Shown in pieces: positions 17,315 through 25,333 of a DNA stretch of 64,000 bases. The stretch is from Serratia fonticola (GTDB lineage Bacteria; Pseudomonadota; Gammaproteobacteria; Enterobacterales; Enterobacteriaceae). Position 1 is the first letter of the stretch; the number at the start of each line of letters is the position of its first letter. The notes under the pieces are model-generated. The model was not told where the DNA came from. It did not search any database and saw only the letters and a program-made list of their open reading frames with translations. The stretch is taken from the NCBI RefSeq assembly GCF_001006005.1, contig NZ_CP011254.1, positions 2,914,001-2,978,000 of the forward strand, in the 5' to 3' direction. A program made the translations under genes and the position numbers.

Positions 17315-18606
17315 TCAGTCTCCGCCCGCAGTTCAGCCACCCGTTGTTGCAAATCAGGCCACGGTTTTTGCTTGGTAAAGTCCTGCCGTAGATACTGCAG
17401 CAGCGCAGCGATTTGCTCGTCGTTGAGGTTATAACGGAACGCAGGCATATAGCCCAATTCGCCTTTGGCCGGATGCTGGATACCGGAAAGCACCACGCGG
17501 ATGGCATTATCCGGGCTGTCGCTATACAGGTTGCTGTTCAGGGCCAGGGAAGGGCGTACGCCCTGCATCTGCGCGCCTTTCTCCTGAGAGTGGCAAGCCA
17601 TACAGGCACCGGAGAAAATCCGCGCTCCCTGCGAAGTCAGCGGCTCAACCCTTTGCTCCGCCAGCCGGTTAATCTCTGTGGCCTTACCGGGGAGGCTTTC
17701 ATCCTGAGGATTGAAAGAATGCAGATAGGTAGTAATGGCCTGCAAATCCTCTGTTGGCAGTTGAGAAAGACCTTCCTCGATCACCGGCGCCATCGGCCCA
17801 GCAGCCACACCGTGGTTTGCGGAGTAGCCGGTTTGCATAAAGGTCAGCAGATCCTGCTGGCTCCAGGCCAGCGGCAACTGAGGATTAGCGGTCAGGGACG
17901 GAGCGGTCCAGCCTTCTGCGACACCGCCGCTCAAGTGTTTGCTGCCCCCTTGCTCCCCAAACAGGAAGTTTCGTGGCGAATGACAGGCGCTGCAATGGCC
18001 TAGCCCCTCCGTCAGATAGGCCCCCCGGTTCCACTCTTTACTCTGGCTGGCGTCTGGCTGCATGGCTCCGGGCGTCAGATAGAGCCAGTTCCAGGTCACA
18101 ATCCCCTGACGGATATTGAACGGGAAATGTAATGCGGTTTTCGGCGGCTGGTAATGCACCGCTGGCTGCGTCATCAGGTAGGCGTACAGCGCCTTGAGAT
18201 CTTCGTCGCTGGTGCGCGTAAATGCGGTATAGGGGAAAGCCGGGTAGAGGTAATTGCCCTGGCGATCGACCCCGTGACGCATGGCGCGTTCAAAGGCGGG
18301 ATAGGACCATCTACCGATACCCGTTTCCAGGTCGGGCGTAATATTGCTGGTATAGATGGTACCGAACGGGATCTCCATCGCTAGCCCGCCGGTATTGCGC
18401 TCACCACCGGGGCGGGTGTGACACACCGCGCAATCACCAAGAGCGGCCAACTGCTTACCTTTTTCAATCTGCGCCTGGTTGAAGGTGTGGGTATCCAGGC
18501 TTTCGACTTGCACTATTTCTGGCTGCCAGGTGGCAATGGCCCCCACCGCCACGATGACGGCAACAGCCACTGCGCCCAGCCCGGCGATTTTCTTTATCTT
18601 GTTCAT
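17275..18606 (-). CDS. Three-heme cytochrome c subunit of a molybdenum hydroxylase
   Basis: The 443-residue protein has an N-terminal hydrophobic anchor or signal (about residues 5-26) and three c-type heme sites: CAVCH, CSACH and CMACH. This is the membrane-bound or periplasmic cytochrome c that takes electrons from xanthine-dehydrogenase-family enzymes such as the aldehyde and nicotinate dehydrogenases of proteobacteria. It directly follows the Mo subunit gene (6-bp gap). The last ~13 codons (ending SPQPSPTGRGS) come from the MITE-like repeat, so the native stop appears to have been replaced by insertion. Electrons probably pass to the quinone pool or an oxidase. Confidence 0.87.
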   Translation of the reverse strand: MNKIKKIAGLGAVAVAVIVAVGAIATWQPEIVQVESLDTHTFNQAQIEKGKQLAALGDCAVCHTRPGGERNTGGLAMEIPFGTIYTSNITPDLETGIGRWSYPAFERAMRHGVDRQGNYLYPAFPYTAFTRTSDEDLKALYAYLMTQPAVHYQPPKTALHFPFNIRQGIVTWNWLYLTPGAMQPDASQSKEWNRGAYLTEGLGHCSACHSPRNFLFGEQGGSKHLSGGVAEGWTAPSLTANPQLPLAWSQQDLLTFMQTGYSANHGVAAGPMAPVIEEGLSQLPTEDLQAITTYLHSFNPQDESLPGKATEINRLAEQRVEPLTSQGARIFSGACMACHSQEKGAQMQGVRPSLALNSNLYSDSPDNAIRVVLSGIQHPAKGELGYMPAFRYNLNDEQIAALLQYLRQDFTKQKPWPDLQQRVAELRAETDPSPQPSPTGRGS

Positions 18607-18612
18607 TTTAGA

Positions 18613-20883
18613 TTACCCGTTTTCTTGGCTGGAGGTGGCCGAAGCCGATAATGCCTTCAGGATCCGCTCTGGAGTGAAGGGGACTTCGCGCAGCCTGACG
18701 CCCAGCGCATCAAATAACGCATTGGCGATCGCGGCAGCGCTCGGTACGGAGGCGGATTCACCCGCTCCCATCGGTGGCTCATGTGGGTTATCCAGCAGTT
18801 GGATATCCACCTCTGGCAGTTCGTCAAACCGCAGTAGGGGGTAACCGCCCCAATCCAGGGAAGTCACTCCGCTGGCGTCAAAGGTGACAAACTCTTTCAG
18901 GACGCGGCTGGCAGACTGGATGATGTTGCCATGCACCTGATGGCGCACGCCTGCCGGATTGACGATTTGCCCGCAGTCGTGGGCCACGTAGATCTTGTTC
19001 AGTTTGATCTGCCCGTTGCGGCGATTAACGCTGAGATCGCAGACCCAGGCCGCCCAAGCGGCACCAAACCCGGGGAATTTGCTGTGGAAGTAACGGGCGT
19101 AGGCGAAGCCTCGCCCATTAACCACTTCTTGATCCTCAGCCACCGGCTGGCGGTGTGCTGGCCCATCCTGCCAGTTGGCCTGTTTTTTCAGCGCCTGGAT
19201 CAACGTAATGGCGCGCGGATCGGTTAAATATTGCAGCCGGTAGGCGATCGGATCCTGATTGGCGAGGTAGGCCAATTCGTCGATCCAGCTTTCATGGGCA
19301 AACACGTTCGGCAGCGCAGACACGCCACGCATCCAGGAAGCCCGCACGATAGGGGCCGCATCTTCCGCAATCACCCGCATATGCGGATATTCATATTGCG
19401 GCACGGCAGTACGGTCACCCATCTGCTGCACATCTGCGCGGTTGGCGACCTTGCCGGTCAATACCAGCGGCAGGGTAACGGCGTTGTTGGAGGGATAGCT
19501 GGTCCTTAGCTCATAGGCGGCAACCTGATGATTGGCATCCAGCCCGCCACGTACGCGGATCAATTGCCCGGTGCCTTTTGGCTCCCAACCCGCTTCCTGT
19601 TCGCGCATCAACTGCACCCGTACCGGCTTGCCGGTGGCATGTGACAGTAAGGCCGCATCTGCCGAAACGTCGTCGGCGCAGTTACGACCGTAGCAGCCGG
19701 AAGCTTCCATGCGATTGATATGCACCTGCTCCGGCTCACGGCCAAGCAATTTGGCAATGTCTTTGCGCAGGTCATGGGGATTTTGCGTACCAGACCAGAT
19801 TTCCACCTGATGCGCGTTCACCTCGGCCACGGCACAGGAAGGGCCGATAGAGGCATGTAAATGATATGGCCAGACGTAGTCGACATTGACCGGCGTTGCG
19901 ACTGCGGCAAGGGCGTCGGTGGTGCCCGGATCGTCGCGCAGAATTCGCTCGGCTTTCGGCATGGCTTCCAGCGTAGCGTGCAGCTTGTCCAAAGAGAGAT
20001 CCGGTAACCCGGCCCAGGGCTGCCATTGCACCTTCAGTTGGCGCATGGCTGCGATCGCCTGTTCCTCACGCTCGGCCACGATGCCGATAAAATCATTGAT
20101 GACCACCAGTTTGACAATACCGGGCAGGTGGGCGATGGAGCCCCGATCGACGGAGATCATCGCTTTTCCTAATGGCGCGCTGCTGTCTGCTCCGGCATAA
20201 GGCGGACGTACCACCCGGCCATGTAACATGCCTGGTAGGCGCATATCGTGCACATAGGTCAGTTGGCCGCGAACCTTGGCCGGAATATCGACGCGAGCCA
20301 CCGGTTTGCCCACATACTGGCCGCTTTGCGGGCTTTTCAGCACCACATTGCTGTCCAGCGGCAGATGCAGATCCTGCCCACGCGCCAGTTCGGCGTAGCT
20401 CAGGCGGGCTGAGGGGGCATCTGGGGCAAACACGAAGCCATTGGCGGTTGTCAGCTGTGTGGCCGGGCGCTTGAAGGCAAGAGCAGCCAGTTCCACCAGC
20501 AATTGCCGCACCTGCGCTGCCGCCTGACGCAAGGGAACCGAGGTTACCTGAATGGTGGCGCTGGCGATGGTTGGGCCTTGATCGGGCGTGCGATTGGTAT
20601 CGCCCAGGATCAGCGTGACATCGTCGAAAGCCACGTCCAGCTCATCGGCGACAATCTGCGCCAGTGAGGTGCGTATGCCGGTACCGAGATCGACGTGGCC
20701 GTTAAACGCGGTCACTTTGCCGTCGGCACTGAGGGCAATAAAGCTGCTGATACGGTCCAGGGGGATCGCTTTGCCTGCGGCGGCAGGGCTGCCTGCCAGC
20801 GCGTTGAAGGGTAACAGGCTGCTGACCATCACTACGCCACCCGCCTGCAGCAGGCGGCGACGGGTTATTTGCATTTCCATCAT
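18613..20883 (-). CDS. Tat-exported molybdopterin-binding catalytic subunit (xanthine dehydrogenase family)
   Basis: About 756 residues. The start at 20883 (ATGATG) overlaps the stop of the 2Fe-2S subunit gene, the usual coupled junction. An upstream in-frame ATG at 20961 lies inside that gene and is rejected. A twin-arginine signal is present (TRRRLLQAGGVVMVSSLL, ending NALA), so the folded Mo enzyme is exported. Two aldehyde-oxidase/xanthine-dehydrogenase Mo-binding domains follow, with the likely active-site Glu in PMGAGESASVP near the C-terminus. The family resembles isoquinoline 1-oxidoreductase beta subunits and related aldehyde or nicotinate dehydrogenases. The substrate cannot be read from sequence alone. 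Confidence 0.9.
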   Translation of the reverse strand: MMEMQITRRRLLQAGGVVMVSSLLPFNALAGSPAAAGKAIPLDRISSFIALSADGKVTAFNGHVDLGTGIRTSLAQIVADELDVAFDDVTLILGDTNRTPDQGPTIASATIQVTSVPLRQAAAQVRQLLVELAALAFKRPATQLTTANGFVFAPDAPSARLSYAELARGQDLHLPLDSNVVLKSPQSGQYVGKPVARVDIPAKVRGQLTYVHDMRLPGMLHGRVVRPPYAGADSSAPLGKAMISVDRGSIAHLPGIVKLVVINDFIGIVAEREEQAIAAMRQLKVQWQPWAGLPDLSLDKLHATLEAMPKAERILRDDPGTTDALAAVATPVNVDYVWPYHLHASIGPSCAVAEVNAHQVEIWSGTQNPHDLRKDIAKLLGREPEQVHINRMEASGCYGRNCADDVSADAALLSHATGKPVRVQLMREQEAGWEPKGTGQLIRVRGGLDANHQVAAYELRTSYPSNNAVTLPLVLTGKVANRADVQQMGDRTAVPQYEYPHMRVIAEDAAPIVRASWMRGVSALPNVFAHESWIDELAYLANQDPIAYRLQYLTDPRAITLIQALKKQANWQDGPAHRQPVAEDQEVVNGRGFAYARYFHSKFPGFGAAWAAWVCDLSVNRRNGQIKLNKIYVAHDCGQIVNPAGVRHQVHGNIIQSASRVLKEFVTFDASGVTSLDWGGYPLLRFDELPEVDIQLLDNPHEPPMGAGESASVPSAAAIANALFDALGVRLREVPFTPERILKALSASATSSQENG

Positions 20884-21353
20884 TGGGCACCGCGCTCGGC
20901 CAGTAGCCGCTTGGCCTGTTTCGCCGCAGCCAGAATTTCCAGATGGGTACCGCAACGGCACAGGTTGAAGGCTAATTCGTTTTTGATCTGTTGCTCGCTG
21001 GCTTCGGGATCGCGTTCAAACAGCGCCACCAGCGTCATAATCATGCCGTTGGTGCAGTAGCCACACTGTGCGGCCTGTTCGTCGATAAAGCCCTGTTGCA
21101 CCGGATGTAAATGGCCTTCCTGGCTTAGCCCTTCCAGCGTGGTGATCGCTTTCCCCTGGGCAGCAGACAGCGGGGTGGAACAAGAGCGGGCCGCAACGCC
21201 GTCGATCAGTACGGTACAGGCACCGCATTCACCCAGGCCACAGCCATATTTGGGGCCGTTGAGTTGTAGATCGTTGCGAAGGACATACAGCAGGGGAGTC
21301 TCTGGTGGGATATTGCTCAGTGCGACCAAACGGCCATTAACCTTAATTTCCAT
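20880..21353 (-). CDS. 2Fe-2S subunit of the molybdenum hydroxylase
   Basis: The 157-residue protein starts MEIKVNGRLVAL. The upstream in-frame ATG at 21440 is rejected because this start has AGGATAGGG before it and opens the ferredoxin fold directly. The plant-type [2Fe-2S] cluster cysteines are in GCGLGECGACTVLIDG, with the fourth in RSCSTP. The second cluster cysteines are in QCGYCTNGM and LCRCGTH. It relays electrons from the Mo cofactor to the cytochrome c. It lacks a signal of its own, so it is probably carried out by the Tat signal of the Mo subunit (inference from the family). First gene of the three-gene leftward operon. Confidence 0.93.
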   Translation of the reverse strand: MEIKVNGRLVALSNIPPETPLLYVLRNDLQLNGPKYGCGLGECGACTVLIDGVAARSCSTPLSAAQGKAITTLEGLSQEGHLHPVQQGFIDEQAAQCGYCTNGMIMTLVALFERDPEASEQQIKNELAFNLCRCGTHLEILAAAKQAKRLLAERGAQ

Positions 21354-21554
21354 GTAAAACCCTATCCTTGATGAGTTTAATTTTTTGTGAATTCTATGTT
21401 GATGGCTGGAGGCTTGTTTGATCAAAAGAGGGATTTTCAATAATTAGCAGAATAATTATTGAAACAGGATGTGATGTAATGCATTGATACTCAAGAAGAG
21501 TTATAAGCAGCGGCGAGCCAATGCCCACCGCTGTTGTGAGGGGTTACCTAAGGG

Positions 21555-22292
21555 TTAAGCGAGAAACTCAACTTTGCCACCGTCCAGATGGTACATGCTG
21601 CCTACAATCTTGATTTTTCCTTCCTCTTCCAGCTTTTTTAGCACCGGGCTGTTTTTGCGGATATCGGCGATGGTCATCTCGACGTTGGTTTTGGCGACGG
21701 CATCGACAAATTCATAGTTGCTACCGCTGCGTTCGCCTTTAAATTCGGTCTTGTCGATGGCCGGTTTGATCTTGTTGAGCAACCCGGTCAGGTTACCCAA
21801 CTCGACATTCTCGATGGCCCCTCTTACCGCGCCGCAGGCGGTATGCCCCATCACCAGCACCACTTTGGCTCCGGCAGCGGCGCAGGCAAATTCCATGCTG
21901 CCCAGAATGTCGTCATTCTGGATATTACCGGCAACACGCGCGTTAAAGGTTTCACCGATGCCGGTGTCCAGCAGGATCTCCGCCGGAGCGCGTGAGTCAA
22001 TGCAGCTTAAAATGACTGCTGCCGGGAACTGTCCCTGAGCGCTGGCCTGCTTCTGGGCAACATAGTCATGCTGCTGCATTTTGCCTTCCCGAAAGCGCAT
22101 ATTGCCTTGTTTAAAGCTGGCAATGATGTCGTCCGGCGTCATTTTATCGCGCTGTTCTTTGGTCATCGCGGCGGCAAAGGCCACTGACGGCGCGGTGAAA
22201 CCGGCAATGCCGGTCATGGCTAATACTGAAAGGGCTGCGGTACGTTTTAGCAGGGCACGGCGTGGCGGTTCTTGATCGGGGAGCTTACTCAT
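21555..22292 (-). CDS. Tat-exported beta-carbonic anhydrase
   Basis: The 245-residue protein interconverts CO2 and bicarbonate at a zinc site. Zinc ligands are visible in SCIDSRAP (Cys, with the Asp-Arg dyad) and MGHTACGAV (His and Cys). The N-terminus carries a twin-arginine signal (PPRRALLKRTAALSVLAM), so it acts in the periplasm, unlike the cytosolic Can and CynT enzymes. ATG 22292 is chosen because GAGGAA lies nine bases upstream; the longer frame from 22358 would hide the signal. It stands alone, convergent with nothing and divergent from mltB. Confidence 0.9.
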   Translation of the reverse strand: MSKLPDQEPPRRALLKRTAALSVLAMTGIAGFTAPSVAFAAAMTKEQRDKMTPDDIIASFKQGNMRFREGKMQQHDYVAQKQASAQGQFPAAVILSCIDSRAPAEILLDTGIGETFNARVAGNIQNDDILGSMEFACAAAGAKVVLVMGHTACGAVRGAIENVELGNLTGLLNKIKPAIDKTEFKGERSGSNYEFVDAVAKTNVEMTIADIRKNSPVLKKLEEEGKIKIVGSMYHLDGGKVEFLA

Positions 22293-22559
22293 ATACGTTA
22301 TTCCTCGTGTGCTGTTTTGGAGAGAAAACACGTTGATTGCGCCAGTTCCCAGGGGCAATGAAACAACCGGGCGTGGTGGCGTTGAACGGGTATCGCCTTG
22401 ATAAAGGTAAGCACTAGTAAGTGTATATGTGTCCTTGCTTTTCAGCTGGGTATTTTGTGAACAAAATGAGGTCGCCGGGGACCAGATTCCTGTTTGTTCG
22501 CGCCAGACAATGGCTTAACATAGCGACAACTATTTTTGCCTGGCCTATATGGATATCCG

Positions 22560-23639
22560 ATGCGTCATCTGGTTACGCTTTTACCCCTGATCCCTTTGCT
22601 GGCTGCCTGTAGCAGCGAGCCTAAACCTACTGAGCAATTGGCTCCCCCAGAGAGCCTGGTGCAGAGTGGTTTTGTGCTTGAACCGGAGCATGCCATTCAT
22701 CCACTCGGCGGCGACTTTGCCAATAATCCGGCGACGGCGCGCTTTATCGACAAGATGGTGCAGGAGCACGGCTTTGAGCGCCAGCAGTTGCATGACGTAC
22801 TGGCCCAGGCCAAACAGCTAGACTGGGTGGTGGCGCTGATGGATAAGCAGGCACCCGCGGGTAAGCCAGCGACGTCGCCAAACGGTGCCTGGATCCGCTA
22901 TCGCAACAAGTTCCTGACGCCGGACAACGTGCAGAACGGAGTGGTGTTCTGGAATAAATATGAGGCGGATCTTCAGCGCGCCTACCAGGTTTACGGCGTA
23001 CCGCCAGAAATTATCGTGGGCATTATCGGGGTGGAAACCCGTTGGGGCCGAGTGATGGGCAAAACGCGCATTATCGATGCGTTGGCGACGCTGTCGTTTA
23101 ACTACCCACGCCGTGCCGAGTACTTTAGCGGTGAATTGGCCACCTTCCTGCTGATGGCGCGCGCCGAAGGTGACGATCCGCTTTCCCTGCGCGGCTCCTA
23201 CGCCGGTGCTATGGGCTACGGTCAGTTTATGCCTTCGTCGTTCAAGAGTTATGCGGTTGACTTCAACGGCGACGGCCATATCAACCTGTGGGATCCGGTG
23301 GATGCCATCGGCAGCGTGGCCAACTACTTCAAAGCTCATGGCTGGACGCGTGGGGCAACGGTGGCGGTGCCGGCTAATGGCCAGGCTCCTGGTTTAGAGA
23401 CCGGTTTTAAAACCAACTATTCGGTCGCTACGCTGGCTGCGGTTGGGTTGACGCCGCAAGGCTCGTTGGAAGGGAATCAGCAGGTCAGCCTGCTGCGCCT
23501 GGATATGGGCAACCGTTATCAATATTGGTACGGCCTGCCGAACTTCTACACTATCACCCGTTATAACCACAGCGTGCATTATTCGATGGCGGTGTGGCAG
23601 TTGGGTGAAGCGGTGGGCAGGGCTCGGCGCGGGCAGTGA
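22560..23639 (+). CDS. mltB: MltB, membrane-bound lytic transglycosylase B
   Basis: The 359-residue lipoprotein has the lipobox LLAAC (Cys about 17). ATG 22560 starts this signal; the longer frame from 22536 adds only eight residues before it. The SLT_2 catalytic domain has its acid Glu in GVETRWG, followed by GAMGYGQFMPSSF. The length agrees with E. coli MltB (361). It cleaves peptidoglycan glycan strands to 1,6-anhydro-muropeptides at the outer-membrane inner face. In E. coli it is next to pncC, whereas here the bap cluster separates them. A strong terminator follows at 23671. Confidence 0.96.
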   Translation: MRHLVTLLPLIPLLAACSSEPKPTEQLAPPESLVQSGFVLEPEHAIHPLGGDFANNPATARFIDKMVQEHGFERQQLHDVLAQAKQLDWVVALMDKQAPAGKPATSPNGAWIRYRNKFLTPDNVQNGVVFWNKYEADLQRAYQVYGVPPEIIVGIIGVETRWGRVMGKTRIIDALATLSFNYPRRAEYFSGELATFLLMARAEGDDPLSLRGSYAGAMGYGQFMPSSFKSYAVDFNGDGHINLWDPVDAIGSVANYFKAHGWTRGATVAVPANGQAPGLETGFKTNYSVATLAAVGLTPQGSLEGNQQVSLLRLDMGNRYQYWYGLPNFYTITRYNHSVHYSMAVWQLGEAVGRARRGQ

Positions 23640-23670
23640 GTTTTACTGATTTTTGAGCGAATTTCAGGCG

Positions 23671-23704
23671 TAAAAAAACCCGATGGTGAATCGGGTTTTT
23701 TTAC
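23671..23704. terminator. Bidirectional terminator between mltB and the toxin locus
   Basis: AAAAAAACCCGAT, a short loop, then ATCGGGTTTTTTT. The stem has T-runs on both strands, so it can end mltB rightward and the AgrB-like RNA leftward. Confidence 0.92.
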
Positions 23705-23757
23705 ATTCTGGCGCTGAGTTGGTGGCTCTAACCAGAGTGAAACAGCCAATATCTAAC
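23671..23757 (-). ncRNA. AgrB-like antisense RNA against the DinQ-like toxin mRNA
   Basis: A leftward promoter (23764-23792) predicts a start at about 23757, and the terminator at 23671-23704 gives a transcript of about 87 nt. Its first 33 nt (23757-23725) are complementary to 23906-23938 in the toxin leader without a mismatch. The leader copy differs from the sRNA-gene copy at three places, all A to G on the mRNA strand, so each pair becomes a G-U wobble. In E. coli AgrB represses dinQ by pairing with its leader in this way. No experiment or search was done; the assignment rests on these features. Confidence 0.72.
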
Positions 23758-23763
23758 TCGATC

Positions 23764-23792
23764 AGTATACGCAGGATTTGATTGATTTTCAA
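23764..23792 (-). promoter_or_regulatory. Sigma70 promoter of the antisense RNA
   Basis: On the minus strand TTGAAA (23792-23787), 17 bases, TATACT (23769-23764). Start expected at about 23757, a G, which is the first base of the 33-nt pairing region. Confidence 0.78.
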
Positions 23793-23814
23793 ACTACCGC
23801 GTAGCGGATATAAT
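23786..23814 (+). promoter_or_regulatory. Sigma70 promoter of the DinQ-like toxin mRNA
   Basis: TTTTCA (23786-23791), 17 bases, TATAAT (23809-23814). Its -35 overlaps the -35 of the divergent antisense RNA promoter. Transcription from about 23821 gives a leader of roughly 190 nt. I found no LexA box here, although E. coli dinQ is SOS-controlled. Confidence 0.65.
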
Positions 23815-23905
23815 CAGAGGGTTAGCTCTGTTTGCTGTTGAACTCTGGTATGCGAGGGAACGTATTCAAGTCCTGGCTGGAGTTACGGGTGGTGCCGGTT
23901 CTGGT

Positions 23906-23938
23906 GCTCTAGCCGGAGTGAAGCAGCCAATATCTAAC
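23906..23938 (+). repeat. 33-nt repeat in the toxin leader (antisense pairing site)
   Basis: Direct repeat of 23725-23757 with 30 of 33 bases identical. The last 15 bases (CAGCCAATATCTAAC) are identical. The copy lies in the untranslated leader 75-107 nt before the toxin ATG and is the predicted target of the antisense RNA. Confidence 0.8.
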
Positions 23939-23990
23939 AATGAAGGGCAACCTCTATAACAGGCAATGTAAGGGCAAGTAGGGGGCTCTC

Positions 23991-24007
23991 ACTCCTTTTT
24001 AAGGAGT
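23991..24007 (+). promoter_or_regulatory. Hairpin hiding the toxin ribosome-binding site
   Basis: ACTCCTTTTTAAGGAGT is a perfect seven-pair stem with a three-base loop. The Shine-Dalgarno AAGGAG (24001-24006) forms its 3' arm, so the ribosome-binding site is sequestered. This is a hallmark of type I toxin messages, which need RNA processing or an upstream ribosome standby site to be translated. Confidence 0.75.
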
Positions 24008-24012
24008 AACGG

Positions 24013-24096
24013 ATGAAAACTTTCATTGATAAAGTTCTCATCGTTCTGAAAGCGCTGGTTGCGCTGTTGGAACTGATCCGCAGATTCATCGACTGA
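24013..24096 (+). CDS. DinQ-like hydrophobic toxin peptide (27 aa)
   Basis: The 27-residue peptide is MKTFIDKVLIVLKALVALLE followed by LIRRFID. It closely resembles E. coli DinQ, which shares IDKAIIVLGALIALLELIR, and is more loosely like TisB. Such peptides insert in the inner membrane and collapse the membrane potential. AAGGAG lies six bases before the ATG, inside a hairpin. A long leader carries the antisense pairing site, and a terminator follows at once. It lies between mltB and the bap operon. The call rests on peptide similarity recalled from known families plus the RNA layout, and toxicity is untested. Confidence 0.75.
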   Translation: MKTFIDKVLIVLKALVALLELIRRFID

Positions 24097-24117
24097 TGAA
24101 GGTGGAAACGTAAATAA

Positions 24118-24153
24118 GGCCAGGGAGGCTAACCACTCTCTGGTCTTTAATAA
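24118..24153 (+). terminator. Terminator of the toxin mRNA
   Basis: GGCCAGGGAG, an eight-base loop, CTCTCTGGTC, then TTTAATAATT. Ten stem pairs, two of them G-U. It ends just before the last codons of the convergent HlyD-type gene and may also help end that transcript. Confidence 0.7.
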
Positions 24154-25323
24154 TTACCGTTCCCGCAGTGACTCCTTCACCTTGTTCAGCGGCTTGATCA
24201 GGTAATCCAGCACGCTTTTCTGCCCGGTCTTGATCTCCACGCTGGCCACCATTCCCGGCACAATCGGGAACTTCTTGCCCGCCTTATTCATCAGCTCCGC
24301 CTGCTTGGTGCGCACGTAAACCCGGTAGTAATACTGGTCACGTTTGACCTCGTCCTGAATGGTATCCGGGGAAACGTTCTCCACCTCGCCATTCAGGTTG
24401 CCGTAGATCGACGAATCATAGGCGGTTACTTTGACGGTGGCGGGCAGGCCAGGGCGGATATAGGCGATATCGCGTGGGTTGATGCGGGTTTCGATCAGCA
24501 ACTGATCTTCCAACGGCACGATCTCCATCAGCTTGCCGCCTGGCTGCAACACGCCGCCCACGGTGGTCACCTGAATATCCTTCACGATCCCACGCACTGG
24601 CGAGACCATGGTGGCGCGATCCAGCTGATCTTCCTTACCATTCACCAGCTCCAACTGGGCGTCCAGATCGGCGTTGTTTTTTACCTGCTCCTCACGCGCC
24701 CGCACGGCATACTGGTTAATTGCCTCGTCAATCTTGCCGCGCAGTTCGCTGACCTGCCGCCGCAGGCGGATCACTTCAACCTGACCGGCGGCCCCTTTGG
24801 CAACCAGCGGCTCGGTCATGCGTAATTCCTGCTGGACTAACTGCATCGACTGTTGCAGATTGCTGACGGTTTCATCACGGTTGCGCTTGCGGGATTCGTA
24901 CAGCTGGCGTTCACGGGCCACCAGACTTGGTTCTTTCAACGTATCGGCGCTGAACTGCAGTGGCTCACCGGTCAGCTCGGAACGCAGGCGTTCGGCGGAG
25001 GCGCGCAAGGTGCGCACGCGGGAAAAGGCCTCGCCATAGTTGGACTGGAAGCGTTTTACATCCAACTGCGCCAATTTTTGGCCCTTGTTGACGATGTCAC
25101 CTTCGTGCACATACAGGTGATCGATAATCCCACCGTCCAGGCTCTCAATCAGCTGCGCCCGGCTTAAGGGCGTGACCTTGCCGGTGCCGACGGTGACCTC
25201 ATCGAGTATGGCAAAATAGGCCCAGACCACAAACAGGATCATCCCCAGCAGTGTCAACCAAAGTACCGAGGAATGCCGCCGCCCCTGGCGTGCCAGATCG
25301 TCTTGCATGGTGATATTGCTCAT
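24154..25323 (-). CDS. bapD: Type I secretion membrane-fusion protein (HlyD family, BapD-like)
   Basis: The 389-residue periplasmic adaptor has one N-terminal inner-membrane helix (about 18-40) and a short barrel-sandwich strand (VGTGKVTPLSRAQLIESLDG). A long coiled coil of about 90-260 residues follows, then a C-terminal beta-barrel with the family signature near PIVPGMVASVEIKTGQKSVL. It joins the ABC transporter encoded upstream to the TolC-like protein. It is the last gene of the four-gene leftward operon adhesin-TolC-ABC-HlyD, the same order as Salmonella bapABCD. The symbol is given by that order and the domain match. Its 3' end meets the toxin terminator. Confidence 0.9.
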   Translation of the reverse strand: MSNITMQDDLARQGRRHSSVLWLTLLGMILFVVWAYFAILDEVTVGTGKVTPLSRAQLIESLDGGIIDHLYVHEGDIVNKGQKLAQLDVKRFQSNYGEAFSRVRTLRASAERLRSELTGEPLQFSADTLKEPSLVARERQLYESRKRNRDETVSNLQQSMQLVQQELRMTEPLVAKGAAGQVEVIRLRRQVSELRGKIDEAINQYAVRAREEQVKNNADLDAQLELVNGKEDQLDRATMVSPVRGIVKDIQVTTVGGVLQPGGKLMEIVPLEDQLLIETRINPRDIAYIRPGLPATVKVTAYDSSIYGNLNGEVENVSPDTIQDEVKRDQYYYRVYVRTKQAELMNKAGKKFPIVPGMVASVEIKTGQKSVLDYLIKPLNKVKESLRER

Positions 25324-25333
25324 TGCTCGCTCC

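Noticed and set aside
23755..23830. LexA box controlling the DinQ-like toxin
   Set aside because: No CTG-N10-CAG site is present around either promoter, unlike E. coli dinQ; only the recA site at 54516 is convincing.
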